Of a DNA stretch of 64,000 nucleotides, positions 1 through 11,098 are shown one piece after another. How positions within the stretch are numbered: position 1 is the stretch's first letter; the number at the start of each line of letters is the position of its first letter. The notes beneath the pieces were generated by a model. The model saw only the letters and a program-made list of their open reading frames with translations. It did no database searches and had not been told where the DNA came from. Source of the stretch: Dipodascopsis uninucleata var. uninucleata (taxonomy: Eukaryota; Ascomycota; Lipomycetes; Lipomycetales; Lipomycetaceae); contig JAJLTO010000005.1 in NCBI GenBank assembly GCA_030568195.1, positions 434,001 to 498,000 of the forward strand, in the 5' to 3' direction. The position numbers and the translations under genes are program-made.

Positions 1-546
1 CCTGGCAAGAAGGTTGGTATTATTGGCATCGGTGGTATTGGTCATTTTGGAATCCTTTTCGGAAAGGCCCTTGGTGCAGAAGTCATTGCCATCTCGCGAA
101 CTGATGCCAAGAAAGCCGATGCTCTAGCTCTCGGTGCAGATGGTTTCATCGCCACTGCCGAAAAGGACTGGGCGGAGAAGCACATAATGACCTTCGATGT
201 TATTGTCAACTGTGCGAACTCCTCTAAGAACTTTGATATTGCTTCGTACATGTCCCTCATGAAGGTTAATGGCCGATTTATTAATGTTGGTCTTCCAGAG
301 GGTGACGGTTTCAAGATCAATCCATTTAGTATGTTGAAGAATGGTGTTCTCTTTGGCTTCTCTCACATTGCAAGCCGAAAGGAGATCTTGAAGATGCTTG
401 ACATTGCTGCTGAGCAGAACATCAAGCCTTGGATAGAGAAGATTCCAGTCGGTGAGGAAGGTTGTGGACAAGCTTTGTCCAGATGTCATGCCAATGACGT
501 CAGATACAGATTCACTCTTACTGACTACGAGAAGGAGTTTGCTTAA
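1..546 (+). CDS. NADP-dependent zinc alcohol dehydrogenase (cinnamyl-alcohol type), 3' part only
   Basis: The reading frame is open from base 1, so the 5' half lies outside the window; 181 residues remain. They begin in the Rossmann fold with the dinucleotide-binding motif GIGGIGHFG and continue through a typical medium-chain dehydrogenase C-terminus (DVIVNCANSS, GRFINVGLPEG). The GxGGxGH form of the glycine motif and the overall pattern match the cinnamyl-alcohol/ADH6-ADH7 branch, which reduces aldehydes with NADPH in the cytosol. The catalytic zinc ligands would be in the missing part, so activity cannot be judged. It converges with the TAF7 gene across a 324-bp spacer. The family call is firm; the exact substrate is unknown. 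Confidence 0.85.
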   Translation, partial: PGKKVGIIGIGGIGHFGILFGKALGAEVIAISRTDAKKADALALGADGFIATAEKDWAEKHIMTFDVIVNCANSSKNFDIASYMSLMKVNGRFINVGLPEGDGFKINPFSMLKNGVLFGFSHIASRKEILKMLDIAAEQNIKPWIEKIPVGEEGCGQALSRCHANDVRYRFTLTDYEKEFA

Positions 547-870
547 ATGTTCTCTCCACGATATATCTTCGTATGAAACGTAATATAATGAAAAAATTTA
601 TTTCTACTTTACTGGAAAAGCCATGTTCTTGATATAGTATTTGATTTCATTTTTTTGACTGTTTGAGTTTAGCAGAGTACTTGTACTAGAAACAAAAAAG
701 TAACTCATTGATAGAATTCAACTGTTTGTATTCTAAATGTTTTTAATTCAGTCCTAGCTCCATATCCTTAGTGGAAAAAATCCTATATTACAGTAATATA
801 TGGCCAGCATTCAGATTATTTACAAAACTATCAACTTTGCGTAAATCTAAACGATTATGGCCATTGATGT
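547..870. other. Convergent 3' spacer, no gene seen
   Basis: AT-rich spacer between the 3' ends of the alcohol dehydrogenase and TAF7. It holds only short AT-rich runs suited to 3' processing; no coding or RNA signal was found. Confidence 0.6.
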
Positions 871-2280
871 CTATTGCTGTTGAGCCTCGTCGAGCTCATT
901 TCTCTTTAACGAAAGTTCTTTGTTAAGTTTGCTAACAACATCCAAGAAGCGATTGCGTAGGATAGGATTTGTAGCGTTCTCAGCATCGCGCTCTTTGCTC
1001 TTTATTGTTATTTCGAGCTCAGAAATTTCTTCCTTTAATAACTCTGTGTGATGGAGTGCTTCCAGCTCATCATCATCCATCTTAGAGCTCTGCTTTTTGC
1101 CTTCATCCTCATCGTTGTCATCCTCATCATCCTCATCCTCATCCTCATCACTCTCGTTACCAAAAAGCGATTCAATTTCATCTCCAGCCTCCGTGCCTTC
1201 TAACTCTTCAACTTCACCTTCACCATATCCTCCAAGCATATTGTACGGTACGTCTGGTTCACTTAGAGCAACACTTCCCTCTCGCCCTCCAGTAAACTCC
1301 GCACCTGGTGTTTGAGGTAGATCATCCGTAGCATCACCTTTGTTGAGGTCGAAGTCGTTTGTATTGCTCATTGAGCTGGAATTATCTTCATCTGCATCTG
1401 TAGCCTGCTTCAGGGCCTTTGTACGAATGACAACCTTTGGAATAGGCTTCTGTTTAGGATGTTCGTTCTCAACAACCTTGATGATTCGCTTTCTGAAGCG
1501 TCTCTGGCGAGCGAATCGCATTGGTGGAGTAATACCATGAGGATATGGTAACTCTTCCTTTCTATTCTTTTTCATCTCCGGCTTTTGTAGTTCATCGTCC
1601 GGTAGTATTTTGGATTTGAAACCAGCAAATTCGCTTTCTGATTGAAGTTTGTCTAGTACTAGCAGCATCTGACAGATATCAGAGACTTTGTATATATTCT
1701 TTCGATCTAACGTCTTTTGAGTCTCTATAATGCAAGGCAAATCAACAAGAACGGCATAAAATAGTCTATCGTGTATACCAACTATGGCATGTCGTGGGTC
1801 TTTGAACTTGATCCATACGTCTCCAAAATCCTGTCCTTCAATAGCAGCTCGTAGTCGCTCGAGATATGGACTCCGATCCGACTGCTCTTCCTGGGAGAAA
1901 GACTCCATTTCAAATCTGAATATAAGTCCCTCCTCAATCAGCGGATCATCTTCACGATCTGGCGCCTCTGAGTCATATCCTTGTCCTGGTTGTCTTACCG
2001 GCTTAACACGAATTCGTGGTAATCCATGTCTGGCAGGTCCGCCTGATTGCTGCGGTAAAGGAGGCTTGATGGATATTCTAGGCGTTGCCAATTTTTCACT
2101 TGCAGTGCTTGGTGCTACTGATATAGTATTTGTACCTGCTTTCCCCTTCTTTGACTGCTTTACCTTAATCTTGGGCAGAGGAGGCGAGCCTGAGTCTCCG
2201 CCTTTCTTGGATTGCCGATTATCAGTAGGTGAAGCAGATCCTGCATCTGACGAGTTCGCATTCAACTTCAGCCGAATCAT
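871..2280 (-). CDS. TAF7: TFIID subunit TAF7 (TAFII55 family)
   Basis: Single-exon protein of 469 residues, read from the ATG at 2280 (MIRLKLN); the frame is open a little further upstream but has no ATG there. After a basic, low-complexity N-terminus comes the TAFII55 domain (roughly residues 110-275), recognisable by LIFRFEME, the VWIKFKDPRHAIVGI region and the signature TPPMRFARQRRFRKRI. A strongly acidic tract rich in Asp/Glu follows, then a C-terminal coiled coil (ELLKEEISELEITIKSKE). TAF7 is a core subunit of the Pol II initiation factor TFIID and binds TAF1. Fungal homologues have the same order of conserved domain, acidic tract and coiled coil. It is divergent from the VPS51-like gene, with 363 bp between the starts. 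Confidence 0.9.
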   Translation of the reverse strand: MIRLKLNANSSDAGSASPTDNRQSKKGGDSGSPPLPKIKVKQSKKGKAGTNTISVAPSTASEKLATPRISIKPPLPQQSGGPARHGLPRIRVKPVRQPGQGYDSEAPDREDDPLIEEGLIFRFEMESFSQEEQSDRSPYLERLRAAIEGQDFGDVWIKFKDPRHAIVGIHDRLFYAVLVDLPCIIETQKTLDRKNIYKVSDICQMLLVLDKLQSESEFAGFKSKILPDDELQKPEMKKNRKEELPYPHGITPPMRFARQRRFRKRIIKVVENEHPKQKPIPKVVIRTKALKQATDADEDNSSSMSNTNDFDLNKGDATDDLPQTPGAEFTGGREGSVALSEPDVPYNMLGGYGEGEVEELEGTEAGDEIESLFGNESDEDEDEDDEDDNDEDEGKKQSSKMDDDELEALHHTELLKEEISELEITIKSKERDAENATNPILRNRFLDVVSKLNKELSLKRNELDEAQQQ

Positions 2281-2643
2281 TTTATTCCAAATATTCACCT
2301 GTATCACTATTCTATGTCATATATTTAAAAAAAATCTGTCAAAATAAGGCTGCACACAATGTACCGTTGAAAACAAGATTGGTTTTTTTGCGTTTCTATG
2401 GTTGAGATTATGCAAACAATTATGTTTTACTAGGAAATTGGGAACATATCTTGAAATTTAAAATATGAAAAATTCACTTCTGTCAGGGAAAGTAGTATTT
2501 CTCGCTATATTTATTTAACTGCGCCGCTATTTCATCATAGTGCCAGACAGATATTTTAGTTAATTGCTCGTATGCATATTTTGTTTTAGAATAGCTAAGA
2601 ATCAAAGTATAAGTACAGAATTAAATTAATAGACATATCGCAG

Positions 2644-3408
2644 ATGTCGCATATCTCATCAGCGCAGGGAACGCCTAGAGTTTCTTCAGATTCAAGTAAT
2701 ACAGTACAGAATGGAATTATAATATCAAATAGGCAGCGGGACAACAACTCTAGGGCATCAAATAGAAATGCATCGGCATCAGCTGCTAGGAGAAATGCTT
2801 TGCGAGCGTTCTATGCTATTGGACAAGAAGAGCACGGTAATGGAGGCTCGCCATCAGACATCGATCGAGGTGACTTCAAGGCAGATGCATATATTGATAA
2901 GCTCGTAAGGGAAAACGGTGTAAACGAGCTATTAGCGAAAGAAAATAAACTTCTACACGAGATAAAAACGTTGGATGGTGAAGGAAAGGCTTTGGTATAT
3001 GACAATTATTCGAAACTGATTTCTGCCACTCAAACCATTCAGAAGATGCGAGGAAGCATGGATCCTCTACAACCAACTACGTCCGCACTCTCACCAGCAA
3101 TTGAACATATTGCTGAAGTCTCAACAACATTAATCTCAACTCTGTCGGAGAAGAGAAAGAAAATGACTATTTTAGACACAGATGCGAATCGCAAATTAAC
3201 GGCAAAAGAGAAAGCAGAAACTATAAGAATGATCTTGGAAGCGCCTAACAGGATCAGCGAACTAATGAATGCAGGCGAAGTTGGAAAAGCACAACAAGAA
3301 TGGTCTGCTATGGAGCCTGCATTGTTATTACTATCCTCTTTTAAAGGAGTAGATAAGATTCGTCAACAATGCATTGATGCATTGGAAACTACATCGGACA
3401 GGCAATAG
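2644..3408 (+). CDS. VPS51: VPS51-like GARP tethering complex subunit
   Basis: Intronless, 254 residues. The first 75 residues are Ser/Asn-rich and probably disordered. The core (about residues 78-160) matches the Vps51/Exo84/Cog1 N-terminal family: FKADAYIDKLVRENGVNELL, then LLHEIKTLDGEGKALVYDNY and SKLISATQTIQKMR. This region forms helical bundles in tethering complexes. The rest is helical and charged. GARP tethers endosome-derived vesicles at the late Golgi. The protein is short, like yeast Vps51 and unlike the long animal homologues. The family call is good; assignment to GARP rather than another tether rests on the motif pattern and the short length. Confidence 0.78.
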   Translation: MSHISSAQGTPRVSSDSSNTVQNGIIISNRQRDNNSRASNRNASASAARRNALRAFYAIGQEEHGNGGSPSDIDRGDFKADAYIDKLVRENGVNELLAKENKLLHEIKTLDGEGKALVYDNYSKLISATQTIQKMRGSMDPLQPTTSALSPAIEHIAEVSTTLISTLSEKRKKMTILDTDANRKLTAKEKAETIRMILEAPNRISELMNAGEVGKAQQEWSAMEPALLLLSSFKGVDKIRQQCIDALETTSDRQ

Positions 3409-3573
3409 GATCACGAAGATCTTGAGAATTCATTGCGTAAGGTCTATGTTTAACTGTGTATCATAATAAACAAAATGTTTTCGCATCAGAGTGAATCCAG
3501 AAAATTTAAAATAACAGGAGAGATATGAAAGGAATGAGGGCTAACTAGAGTTATTATTGAAATAAAGCTAGAA

Positions 3574-4176
3574 CTAGAAATCAGCTAGTTCTGTAGCCAC
3601 AATATCTTGAATATTTTGTGCTTTGCCTGCGATAACACTTCTTTTACAAGTGGTATACCGTCGTGCTTTTTGTGGTAACAAACATAACAAAGAGTCTAAG
3701 ATTTGCTTGATTTCACCAGGTTTTTCAGCTGTCTTAGCTTGGACGTCAGAAGTCTGCAGCTTAGTTTCTTCTGTCCAAAATTTAGGATCGTTTATTATGA
3801 TAACCTTACCCTCTTTGCTGTCATTGGTATTAGTTGTTCTGATTTTGAACTGTCTTTCGAGTTCGTAATCTCGGACTTCTTCAAGAAAATCCTCTGCTTC
3901 AACTCCCAGATGATTCACTTGCATTGTGTCTCCTAATGCCGCTTGTGTGCAACTTATGTATTCGGTATCAGGATCCTCACTCGAATGGCTATCAGGACTC
4001 AACAGTGTTAGAGACAGATTTTCATTGCCATGCTCCTCAATTTTCGTTCTATCTCTAAGTAGTACTGGACTCTCACATCTGCCTCCATTTATTTCGTTAA
4101 TTGCCATTGGAAGAGCATGCACGGTTGCGATTACTGCCAGACAAGCGTAAACCTTTAAAAGACCTCCGGTTCTCAT
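3574..4176 (-). CDS. Secreted or vacuolar orphan protein
   Basis: A 200-residue reading frame that starts with a classic signal peptide: MRTGG, then the hydrophobic core LLKVYACLAVIATVHA with likely cleavage before LPMAI. The mature part is acidic in its first half and carries few cysteines (about four). It includes a charged helix-like stretch (DFLEEVRDYELERQFKI) and a lysine/arginine-rich end (LLPQKARRYTTCKRS). No known domain was recognised. It converges with VPS51 (165 bp apart) and is divergent from RPC34. It could be a lineage-specific secreted protein; the absence of any stop over 200 codons in AT-rich DNA and the clean signal peptide favour a real gene. Confidence 0.55.
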   Translation of the reverse strand: MRTGGLLKVYACLAVIATVHALPMAINEINGGRCESPVLLRDRTKIEEHGNENLSLTLLSPDSHSSEDPDTEYISCTQAALGDTMQVNHLGVEAEDFLEEVRDYELERQFKIRTTNTNDSKEGKVIIINDPKFWTEETKLQTSDVQAKTAEKPGEIKQILDSLLCLLPQKARRYTTCKRSVIAGKAQNIQDIVATELADF

Positions 4177-4681
4177 TTTGGTATATTATACTTTCTGTTC
4201 TGTATTATAGTATACAATATCTAGAAGGCGATCAAGAGATCGTGTATATACTTCGTTAGCTTCGAAACAAGAGAAGATGAAAACGTTGATCTGTATCGTT
4301 GGCAACCTCTGTCTTATAAAGAAATATCTGTTAATCCTACAATTATGATTCTAAGGAGTCATGCAAAAGACTACATATATATCTTTCTACTTCTACGGTC
4401 ATGTTTCACTAATTTTTCCTGCTAATCTTACTAAATGGTCAGAATTTGAATTCCATTTAACTAGCTCTTTAGCCAGACAGAAAATAATTAAATATATGAT
4501 ATTAGGGTTTTAATTGTGTAACCCACCGAAACTTCAACTCCCAACGCGAAGTAAAAAAATTATTGTAGACGTTTCAATCAGGATTATAATAAACTTCACG
4601 ATAGATTACTATATCTATAAATTGGCAGTACGTACGGCATTGATAGCTGGCTTACTCAGATGTTTTTTGCCATATAGCAAG
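4177..4681. promoter_or_regulatory. Divergent promoter of the secreted orphan and RPC34
   Basis: 505 bp between two divergent starts. It contains a TTAGGG motif near 4503 followed by GTAACCC, the same telomere-repeat-like word seen in the eL33/U3 promoter. The RPC34 frame is open upstream of its ATG, but no earlier ATG in that frame gives a sensible N-terminus. Confidence 0.4.
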
Positions 4682-5934
4682 ATGCCACCAGTCAAGTCAA
4701 TGGGGGCTTCTGAGAACGGGGTTGCTGGTGGTTACTCGTTTACCAGGGAGCAATCAGCTCCGTATTCGACTAGCAGAGGTCATTCACCAGGTTCAGATTC
4801 AATGCAACTTTTAGATAATCTAAGTCGACCAGCTCAGAGTATGTATATGAAAATGATGAATTCGAAACCAGAAGGTCACATCTATACACAGGGCGAGCTG
4901 GCGGGCATGGTTGGCATTAGTGATCCAATGAAGTTGATGACTCTTATCCAAGAGAACATGAACATGGTAAGTCATAATAATCTCCAGAGTATCGCCTGGA
5001 ACGAATTCACTATCTCGACTAAAGGCTATCTGAAGTGACTATCTAACTAATAATGCTTTAGGGTCTAGTGAAAATGCTGAAACAAGGCGATGATCTCTGT
5101 TATCAAGCTATCAAGAAGGAAGAGGCGGAAAAAATACAATCTATGAGTAAGGATGAAGCAATGGTATACTCTTACATAGAGACAGCAGGAACGGAGGGCA
5201 TATGGACAAAGACTATAAAAGCGAAGACGAACCTTCATCAGACAGTTGTTCAGCGTTGCTTGAAGAGCTTAGAAGGCAAACGCTATATAAAAAATGTTAA
5301 ATCAGTGAAATATCCAACAAGAAAAATATATATGCTTGCATCTCTCCAACCATCTGTTGACGTAACAGGAGGACCTTGGTTCACAGATTCAGAGCTTGAT
5401 ACAGAGTTTATATCAAGTTTACTATCGATTATATATCGCTTTATTGCGTCGGAATCATTTCCAGGCGAGGATGAAAAACCTCTTAAAGTACCGTCAACCA
5501 GTAGCTCCTTGAACAAAACTAAAAGGAGGAAAAATGCGAAATTGTCGAAACCTTCTATAGTTTATAACCAATTGTCATATCCAGCATCATATTCTGCCTA
5601 TCCTAGCTTATCACAAATTCATGATTTTGTTCAAACATCAGGAATCACTACAGTTGATCTGGCAGAATCAGATATAAAATCACTATTGGACGTTTTAGTG
5701 TACGATGGTAAAATAGAGCCATACAATGACGGATTAAGTTATAAGGCCCTTTTGGATGCAACTAGTGACATTGATGGTCCAGGGGGGGATATGGGTGCTT
5801 CAGAATTAGATCATAAGTGGGATGCATTTACAGAGTCACCTTGCGGCCACTGTCCTGTATTTGAGTTATGCCGTCCAGATGGACCTGTCAGTGCTGCAGA
5901 GTGCATATATCTTGACGAATGGCTTGTACAATAA
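4682..5934 (+). CDS. RPC34: RNA polymerase III subunit RPC6/RPC34
   Basis: Two exons, 4682-4966 and 5062-5934 (385 residues); the 95-nt intron has GTAAGT, a CTAAC branch site and a TTTAG acceptor, phase 0. Two tandem winged helices follow a disordered N-terminus: the first spans the splice (HIYTQGELAGMVGISDPMKL), the second has EGIWTKTIKAKTNLHQTVVQRCLKSLE and YIKNVKSVKYPTRKIYML. The C-terminus carries four cysteines spaced CX2CX5CX10C (CGHCPVFELC ... AEC), the [4Fe-4S] site known in human RPC6. The protein opens promoter DNA and contacts TFIIIB at tRNA and 5S genes. Length and motifs fit a complete gene. Confidence 0.93.
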
Positions 5935-6273
5935 AGAAAAGCTTTGATCTTATGGAATACAAAACGTATATAAAAAGAATATACTCGCATTTGCATAGAA
6001 AGTATAACGTTTGTTATATAATAGGTATAATATTAAATTTTGTGTCGCTCTTTGTCCTTTTAATATTATCTATTAATGTCAAATTAACAAGTTAAGATTA
6101 CCAGATTGCTTTACAACGTAGCAAATATCTTGAGTTTTGAATTATATACAATGCCATCCGCTATAATATTGACCTATAATTACAAAGAGGAGATGAGGTG
6201 AGATGAGTAAAGTTTTTCACAACGTGTAAGTAATCTGAACATTAACGAAACGCTGGACTGGCTCCCGCAGAAT
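5935..6273. other. Convergent 3' spacer
   Basis: 339 bp of AT-rich DNA between the 3' ends of RPC34 and SCO1; nothing recognisable. Confidence 0.5.
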
Positions 6274-7606
6274 TCATTCCCAGAATTTCCAGAAACTTGG
6301 CTTTTTGAACGCTACGTCTCTTCGTTCTTTTGCAGGGAGCCAATTTTTTATCTTCTTCGATATCTCCATAGTAGCTTCATTGGCGTCATACCGTCGTCCA
6401 TAAACATTGACGAATTCACCTTCGGGATCTAGACAGTTATGTTAATTAAATTTAGCTTTCTTAAGCTTCTAATAAATCACATTTAGCATACCCATTAAGT
6501 AGAAAAAGATAGAGTGATCGACAATATAATCCTGTCCAGGTTTGACATCAGGAGGTGTAGAAAAGTAAACTCTGTAGGCTTTACAACACGCCTTCACCTC
6601 TTCCCAAGTTCCCGTCAAGCCTACTATGTGATCAAAATCAAATTCTTGAAGATACTGCTTCATGACTTCAGGTGAGTCTCTTGCAGGATCACAAGTAATA
6701 AATATAGGTTGAACGTCTATTCCATCCTTTTTCAAATCTAAAATAATATAAGTAACTATATAGCTTAGGAGCCATTCTACATCGTTCACTCTACTCACTT
6801 CTAACTATGACAGCCAATTTGTCTAATTCGTCAGGACAAATATCAGGACAAAGCGTGAATCCAAAGTAGACCTTACTTGTGTTAGAAAATGTTAAAGATA
6901 GATGATAAAGGATAATATAATATACTTAGCATACCAGACTAAACTTGCCCTTCAAGTCCTCATCAGTGAAAAGGTTTCCGTGTTGATCTACTAATTGAAA
7001 TGGTCCTCCAATTAAAGCTTTACCGAATGACTGGCTTTCTTTTTCCTCTCCTTCAAAAAATAGCTGTATTAGTATTAAGCTCTTTAATCAGTGCACAAAA
7101 GAATTAAGAAGCCCAACTTACGATAGGCTTCAGCGGCCCGCTGAACTCTTCGCCGATAGTTAACTAGCAAAGCTGTAAGAAGTAAGAATAGCACACCACC
7201 AGCGATTTTAAATGGCTAAAGTATAACGTTAACATATGAATTGCTGATTATAAGGTACAATGTACATATCACGCACTATATTTCTATTCTTGTCTTTTAC
7301 TTCAATAACAATCGAATCATCTGAAGGCTGATTTTCTTCAGCCATAGGTCGAACTTTCGATACTACTTGTGACTCATTATCTTCAGTAGTCTTTTTCTCA
7401 TTTCTCAGGCTCCGATAAGTCGAAAATGATCTATTGTAGTATTTATTTGATTTCCAGGTCCCCGATGTACTCGAAATGCCAATTGGGCTGATATTTTTCC
7501 TTACACAGCCCGTTGGCCGCAAGAGAGTTAAGCAATGCAGCAACGAAATCTCATTTCTAAGCGATGTCACCCGGAGGATTTTATCAAGAACAGGTTTCAG
7601 CGACAT
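6274..7606 (-). CDS. SCO1: SCO1-type copper chaperone for cytochrome c oxidase
   Basis: Six exons on the minus strand: 7277-7606, 7122-7215, 6935-7050, 6799-6871, 6492-6737, 6274-6428. All phases agree and give 337 residues. Introns are 61-71 nt with CTAAC-like branch points; the first uses a GTGCGT donor. The N-terminus ([13 protein letters not shown]) is basic and hydroxylated like a mitochondrial presequence. A single membrane helix follows ([15 protein letters not shown]), then the thioredoxin-fold domain: [13 protein letters not shown], the copper motif [14 protein letters not shown] and the distal histidine in [14 protein letters not shown]. It delivers Cu to the CuA site of Cox2 in the intermembrane space. 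The last exon must be spliced to create LMDPEG. It shares a 181-bp divergent promoter with ORC3. Confidence 0.93.
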
Positions 7607-7787
7607 CTGCAATGCTCTAGACGCGAACTATAAACAATTAGTGTAAGAATACATATAAAGAATGAAGTTTGTGAAAATATGTATGAAGCCGCTTAGTAAA
7701 GTTTTTGGGACTGATTGCTCAAAAAACGTATTTCGACTCCTGAAATCCTTCTAATAATTACACAATAATTGATATTTCAATTCGTAT

Positions 7788-10204
7788 ATGTATAATACAA
7801 TGTCGGAAGGCGGATTAGAACCTTCAAAAAAGAAGCTAAAAACGTCTGTTCAATCTAGAGATACAGAAAATAACACAAATGATTTGATAGGGGACAGAGA
7901 TGCACATAAGGTGAGGTATCAAAAGATTGGGGTCAGAGAGATCGATTCTCGCAATTACATTATATCTAACAATATTACAGACTTGTTATGTTTTAAAGCC
8001 TCGACAAACACCAAGGAAGCGATCTAGATATACTCCATTCGTGAGTCTTCATCCATCAATACCGGAACAAGTATCTCATACGTTTTACAGATGGAACCTT
8101 TATGTGGATCTAATGAAGAAGACATACACTAAGATCAACAATATTTTGCGTGCTTCAGACGAGTCGACAATCAAGAGTATAGTTCAGTTTGTTACCAAAT
8201 CTCCCAAATATGATGAAGAGACGTATCCTTTGCTACCTTCATTGATTCTTACTGGTGTGAAGGTTGCGAATCAAGCTCGATTGTATAGCAACCTTACATC
8301 CCATATCGCCAACAACAAACATTTAGGTATAGCTGTTTCGAGTATTACCTCAATAAACACAGCTCAATTGAAATATGCGCTTAAAACTATTATAAGTGAT
8401 ATTATTGGCAAAAGCTCTACAAATGACGAAGAAGATGAACTTACACGACCATTAGTATCAGATCTAGACGTGAATACGCAGGAAGTCATCGATAGACGCC
8501 TTAACTATGACTTAGATATCTTGGCTGAGTACTGTAGGACTAATCCAGAATTGAAGCATATACTTGTTATTATCCAAGACGTCGATGCATATAGTGGTTC
8601 TCTTCTTTACAATTTAATTCGTGTATTGAAGGTTTACAGAAGTAGAATACCATTTTCTATAGTTATGGGCATTTCTACGACTTTAACTATTTTTAATGCT
8701 AAGGTTCCTCGATTAGCGATTCGATTGATGGATTGCAAAGTTTGCGATGCTGTTAAAACGGAAGCAAGCCTTCTGAGACTTATAGAAGATATTTTTCTGA
8801 CGAGAGACATTAAGTTAATGCTTGGGCCAGTTATGTTACGAAATATATTTAGAAGATACAATTTGCACACGAAGAGTATATATACACTAACCTCGGGAAT
8901 ACAGGTAAGAACACACTCTTCCAAAGCCAAATATTAGCAAATGGGTTTTTAATATTCTAACACTGAGTCTAGTATGCACTAATGACACATTTTTTTGCCA
9001 ACCCACTTAGCATAACTATGGATACGGATACTACTATGCTAACAAGAAATTTTACTGATAATCACGCTACTGCAATGCGAACTCTACAATCATTTAGAGA
9101 TTATATTACGTTAAAAATGGATCAAAAAGTAGAGAACAAAGACGAAATAAGAAAGCTTATTACTGATTCGAAGGCACTGCTCAAATTATTTTTGTACTCA
9201 AGAGAATCATTCCATAGCTACTTGAACGGACTTACTGATGTTCTGAAGCTGCTAGCTACCTTATTATCTCTATATCAAGAGGGCTCTACTAGCTATCAAT
9301 ATAAAAGGTCGCAAATGGATTTGCTAATAGATGCTTTGTCTGGAAAGCTAATAGAAAGCTCACTTCTAAAAGAACTGGAAATGTTTTTAAATCGTATGAA
9401 TGTCGAAACTGTTGAAAAGCTCCTGTCTCTTCTGAATGATAACTTCTCGAGCAATTCGGATATAACAGCAATGAAAGCAAGGTGGAAGGTAGAAGAAAGA
9501 ATTGGGAAATCAAGCCATAGAGAGTTGAATGCGGATATATCAGTCTCGTTAAGTAATTATATCAGGTGAGATGCATATTTAATGGATTGTATGCTATCAT
9601 CAGCCTCTAACAAATCTATTGCAGGTCAAGCATCAAGCCTTACACAGATTTTGTTTTCCATGAAATATTGGTATTTGAGGGATCCCCAATTTATGAGAGT
9701 GTTTTTTCTCCTAAATATAGAGCTACAATAGAAAGGGGTCTCTCAGATCCTAACTATTACCTTGACCAGCTTCCTCAATTGGATAGTGCTGAAGATGGAA
9801 ACGACCTCGATATTCTTCCGATATCTCTGGCTTACAGGCTATACAAAGAGTCTGGACCACTGATTAATGTATATGACTATTGGAGTGCCTTTCATCAAGT
9901 TTTGACAACCGGTGAATTACATAATATGGTCGATATTAGTGACTTGAAAGAAGCGGAAACTGCTCACAATGAAGACAACACTTCCAAACAACAGTGCAGC
10001 GAAGTTAATGAAGAGCAGAAGGCATGTGAAAGTGAGATTGAAGATGGTATTTTCACAAAACAGGAAACGCTTGCATGGACGTTAAATTCCATAGCAGAGC
10101 TAAAACATCTGGGGTTGGTTCGTGAGTCGACTGGGAAAAGAAATGCCAGAGGCACGAACGGGTCCGTCTTTTTGCTGCAGAAGTTAACTTGGGAAGGATT
10201 ATAA
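7788..10204 (+). CDS. ORC3: Origin recognition complex subunit 3
   Basis: Four exons, 7788-7910, 7981-8904, 8973-9565 and 9625-10204, all in phase, give 739 residues. Introns are 59-70 nt with CTAAC branch sites. The first exon is a basic, disordered tail; the second opens with TCYVLKP, the usual entry into the ORC3 N-terminal AAA-like domain. Recognisable core pieces are PSLILTGVKVANQARLYSNL, HILVIIQDVDAYSGSLLYNL (degenerate Walker B region) and SIVMGISTTLTIF. The C-terminal half is helical and ends in a winged-helix-like segment. ORC3 is part of the six-subunit complex that marks replication origins. Identification rests on the order of these blocks and the length, which is in the family range. 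Confidence 0.88.
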
Positions 10205-10780
10205 CATACAACTTAGTAATTGCTATCATATAATAATGATCCTATATATTAACAAATATTTATGCTCAGAAAGTGTATGACACATATCCATATTTATGTA
10301 GTACCGTTTGTATCAGTTGTCGACATATATTTTATAGCTGTCGGAATTTATATTTAAAGTCCATGATTTCTCGGAGATTGCATGCTACCTCGCTATAATA
10401 TAATTGCGAGTTCAACAATCACGTGATATAAATTGTTCTCTATCCGTAAAGGAGGCTATTTCATTTTTTTGTTATATTTTCACTGCTTCATTGATGAAAA
10501 ACAATTGTATCGGCCCATCACAACATACATTAAAGCAATTTTAGTACTTAAAAAGGAGGACATTTTTGTCATAGATTTGACTGAACTACGTTTGTTATCC
10601 TAAAAGTCTTGAACGTCGTTTATTATTGGACTACGTCGAGAGATTCGGAGAGATCTCGACTTACCACTAATCTTCCGTTTATTGAAAAGTGCTGTATTTT
10701 GCAAAAGTAGTATTTAACATACAAGACTCTAAACAAGAGTTCAAGGATAAATAATTTTGTGCAGCGGATAGACCCACAAT
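10205..10780. promoter_or_regulatory. Spacer and promoter region upstream of ISD11
   Basis: 576 bp between ORC3 and ISD11, both on the plus strand. It contains a perfect ATCACGTGAT palindrome (10418-10427), a Cbf1/bHLH-type site, about 360 bp before the ISD11 start. Confidence 0.45.
10418..10427. promoter_or_regulatory. Palindromic E-box ATCACGTGAT (copy 1)
   Basis: Perfect 10-bp palindrome with the CACGTG core flanked by AT on both sides, the preferred context of Cbf1-like bHLH factors. Two further identical copies lie at 32668 and 56333. Confidence 0.55.
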
Positions 10781-11098
10781 ATGAGTGCACCTTCAGCACA
10801 TACAACCGAGGCAGCTCTTTCCCTCTATAGATCATTGCTGAGAACTTCAAAAAAGTTCACATCATACAACTTTAGAGAGTACGCTCTGAGGCGAGTAAGA
10901 GACGGTTTTCATAGTTGTAAGAGCGAGTCAGACCCTAGATCTATTGAGGGTCATTTGCTGGAAGCTAGAAACCAACTACTTATCATGAAGAGACAGACCA
11001 CTATCAGTGAAATGTATAAGTTCGATAAATTAGTTGTCGAGCAACAGCAGCCAGTACGTCTTTTGAAGAAGGATACAACCGGTGAGGTTTCTAAGTAA
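10781..11098 (+). CDS. ISD11: Iron-sulfur cluster assembly LYR protein ISD11
   Basis: Intronless, 105 residues. The LYR tripeptide lies in LSLYRSLLRTSKKF and is followed by the family block NFREYALRRVRDGF, both diagnostic of Isd11/LYRM4. The protein is basic and small, as expected. In mitochondria it binds and stabilises the cysteine desulfurase Nfs1 together with acyl carrier protein. The last codons (GEVSK) lie just before a TAAGTC string, so a donor-like sequence overlaps the stop codon; reading straight through to the stop gives the usual length and is preferred. Convergent with eL33. Confidence 0.92.
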   Translation: MSAPSAHTTEAALSLYRSLLRTSKKFTSYNFREYALRRVRDGFHSCKSESDPRSIEGHLLEARNQLLIMKRQTTISEMYKFDKLVVEQQQPVRLLKKDTTGEVSK

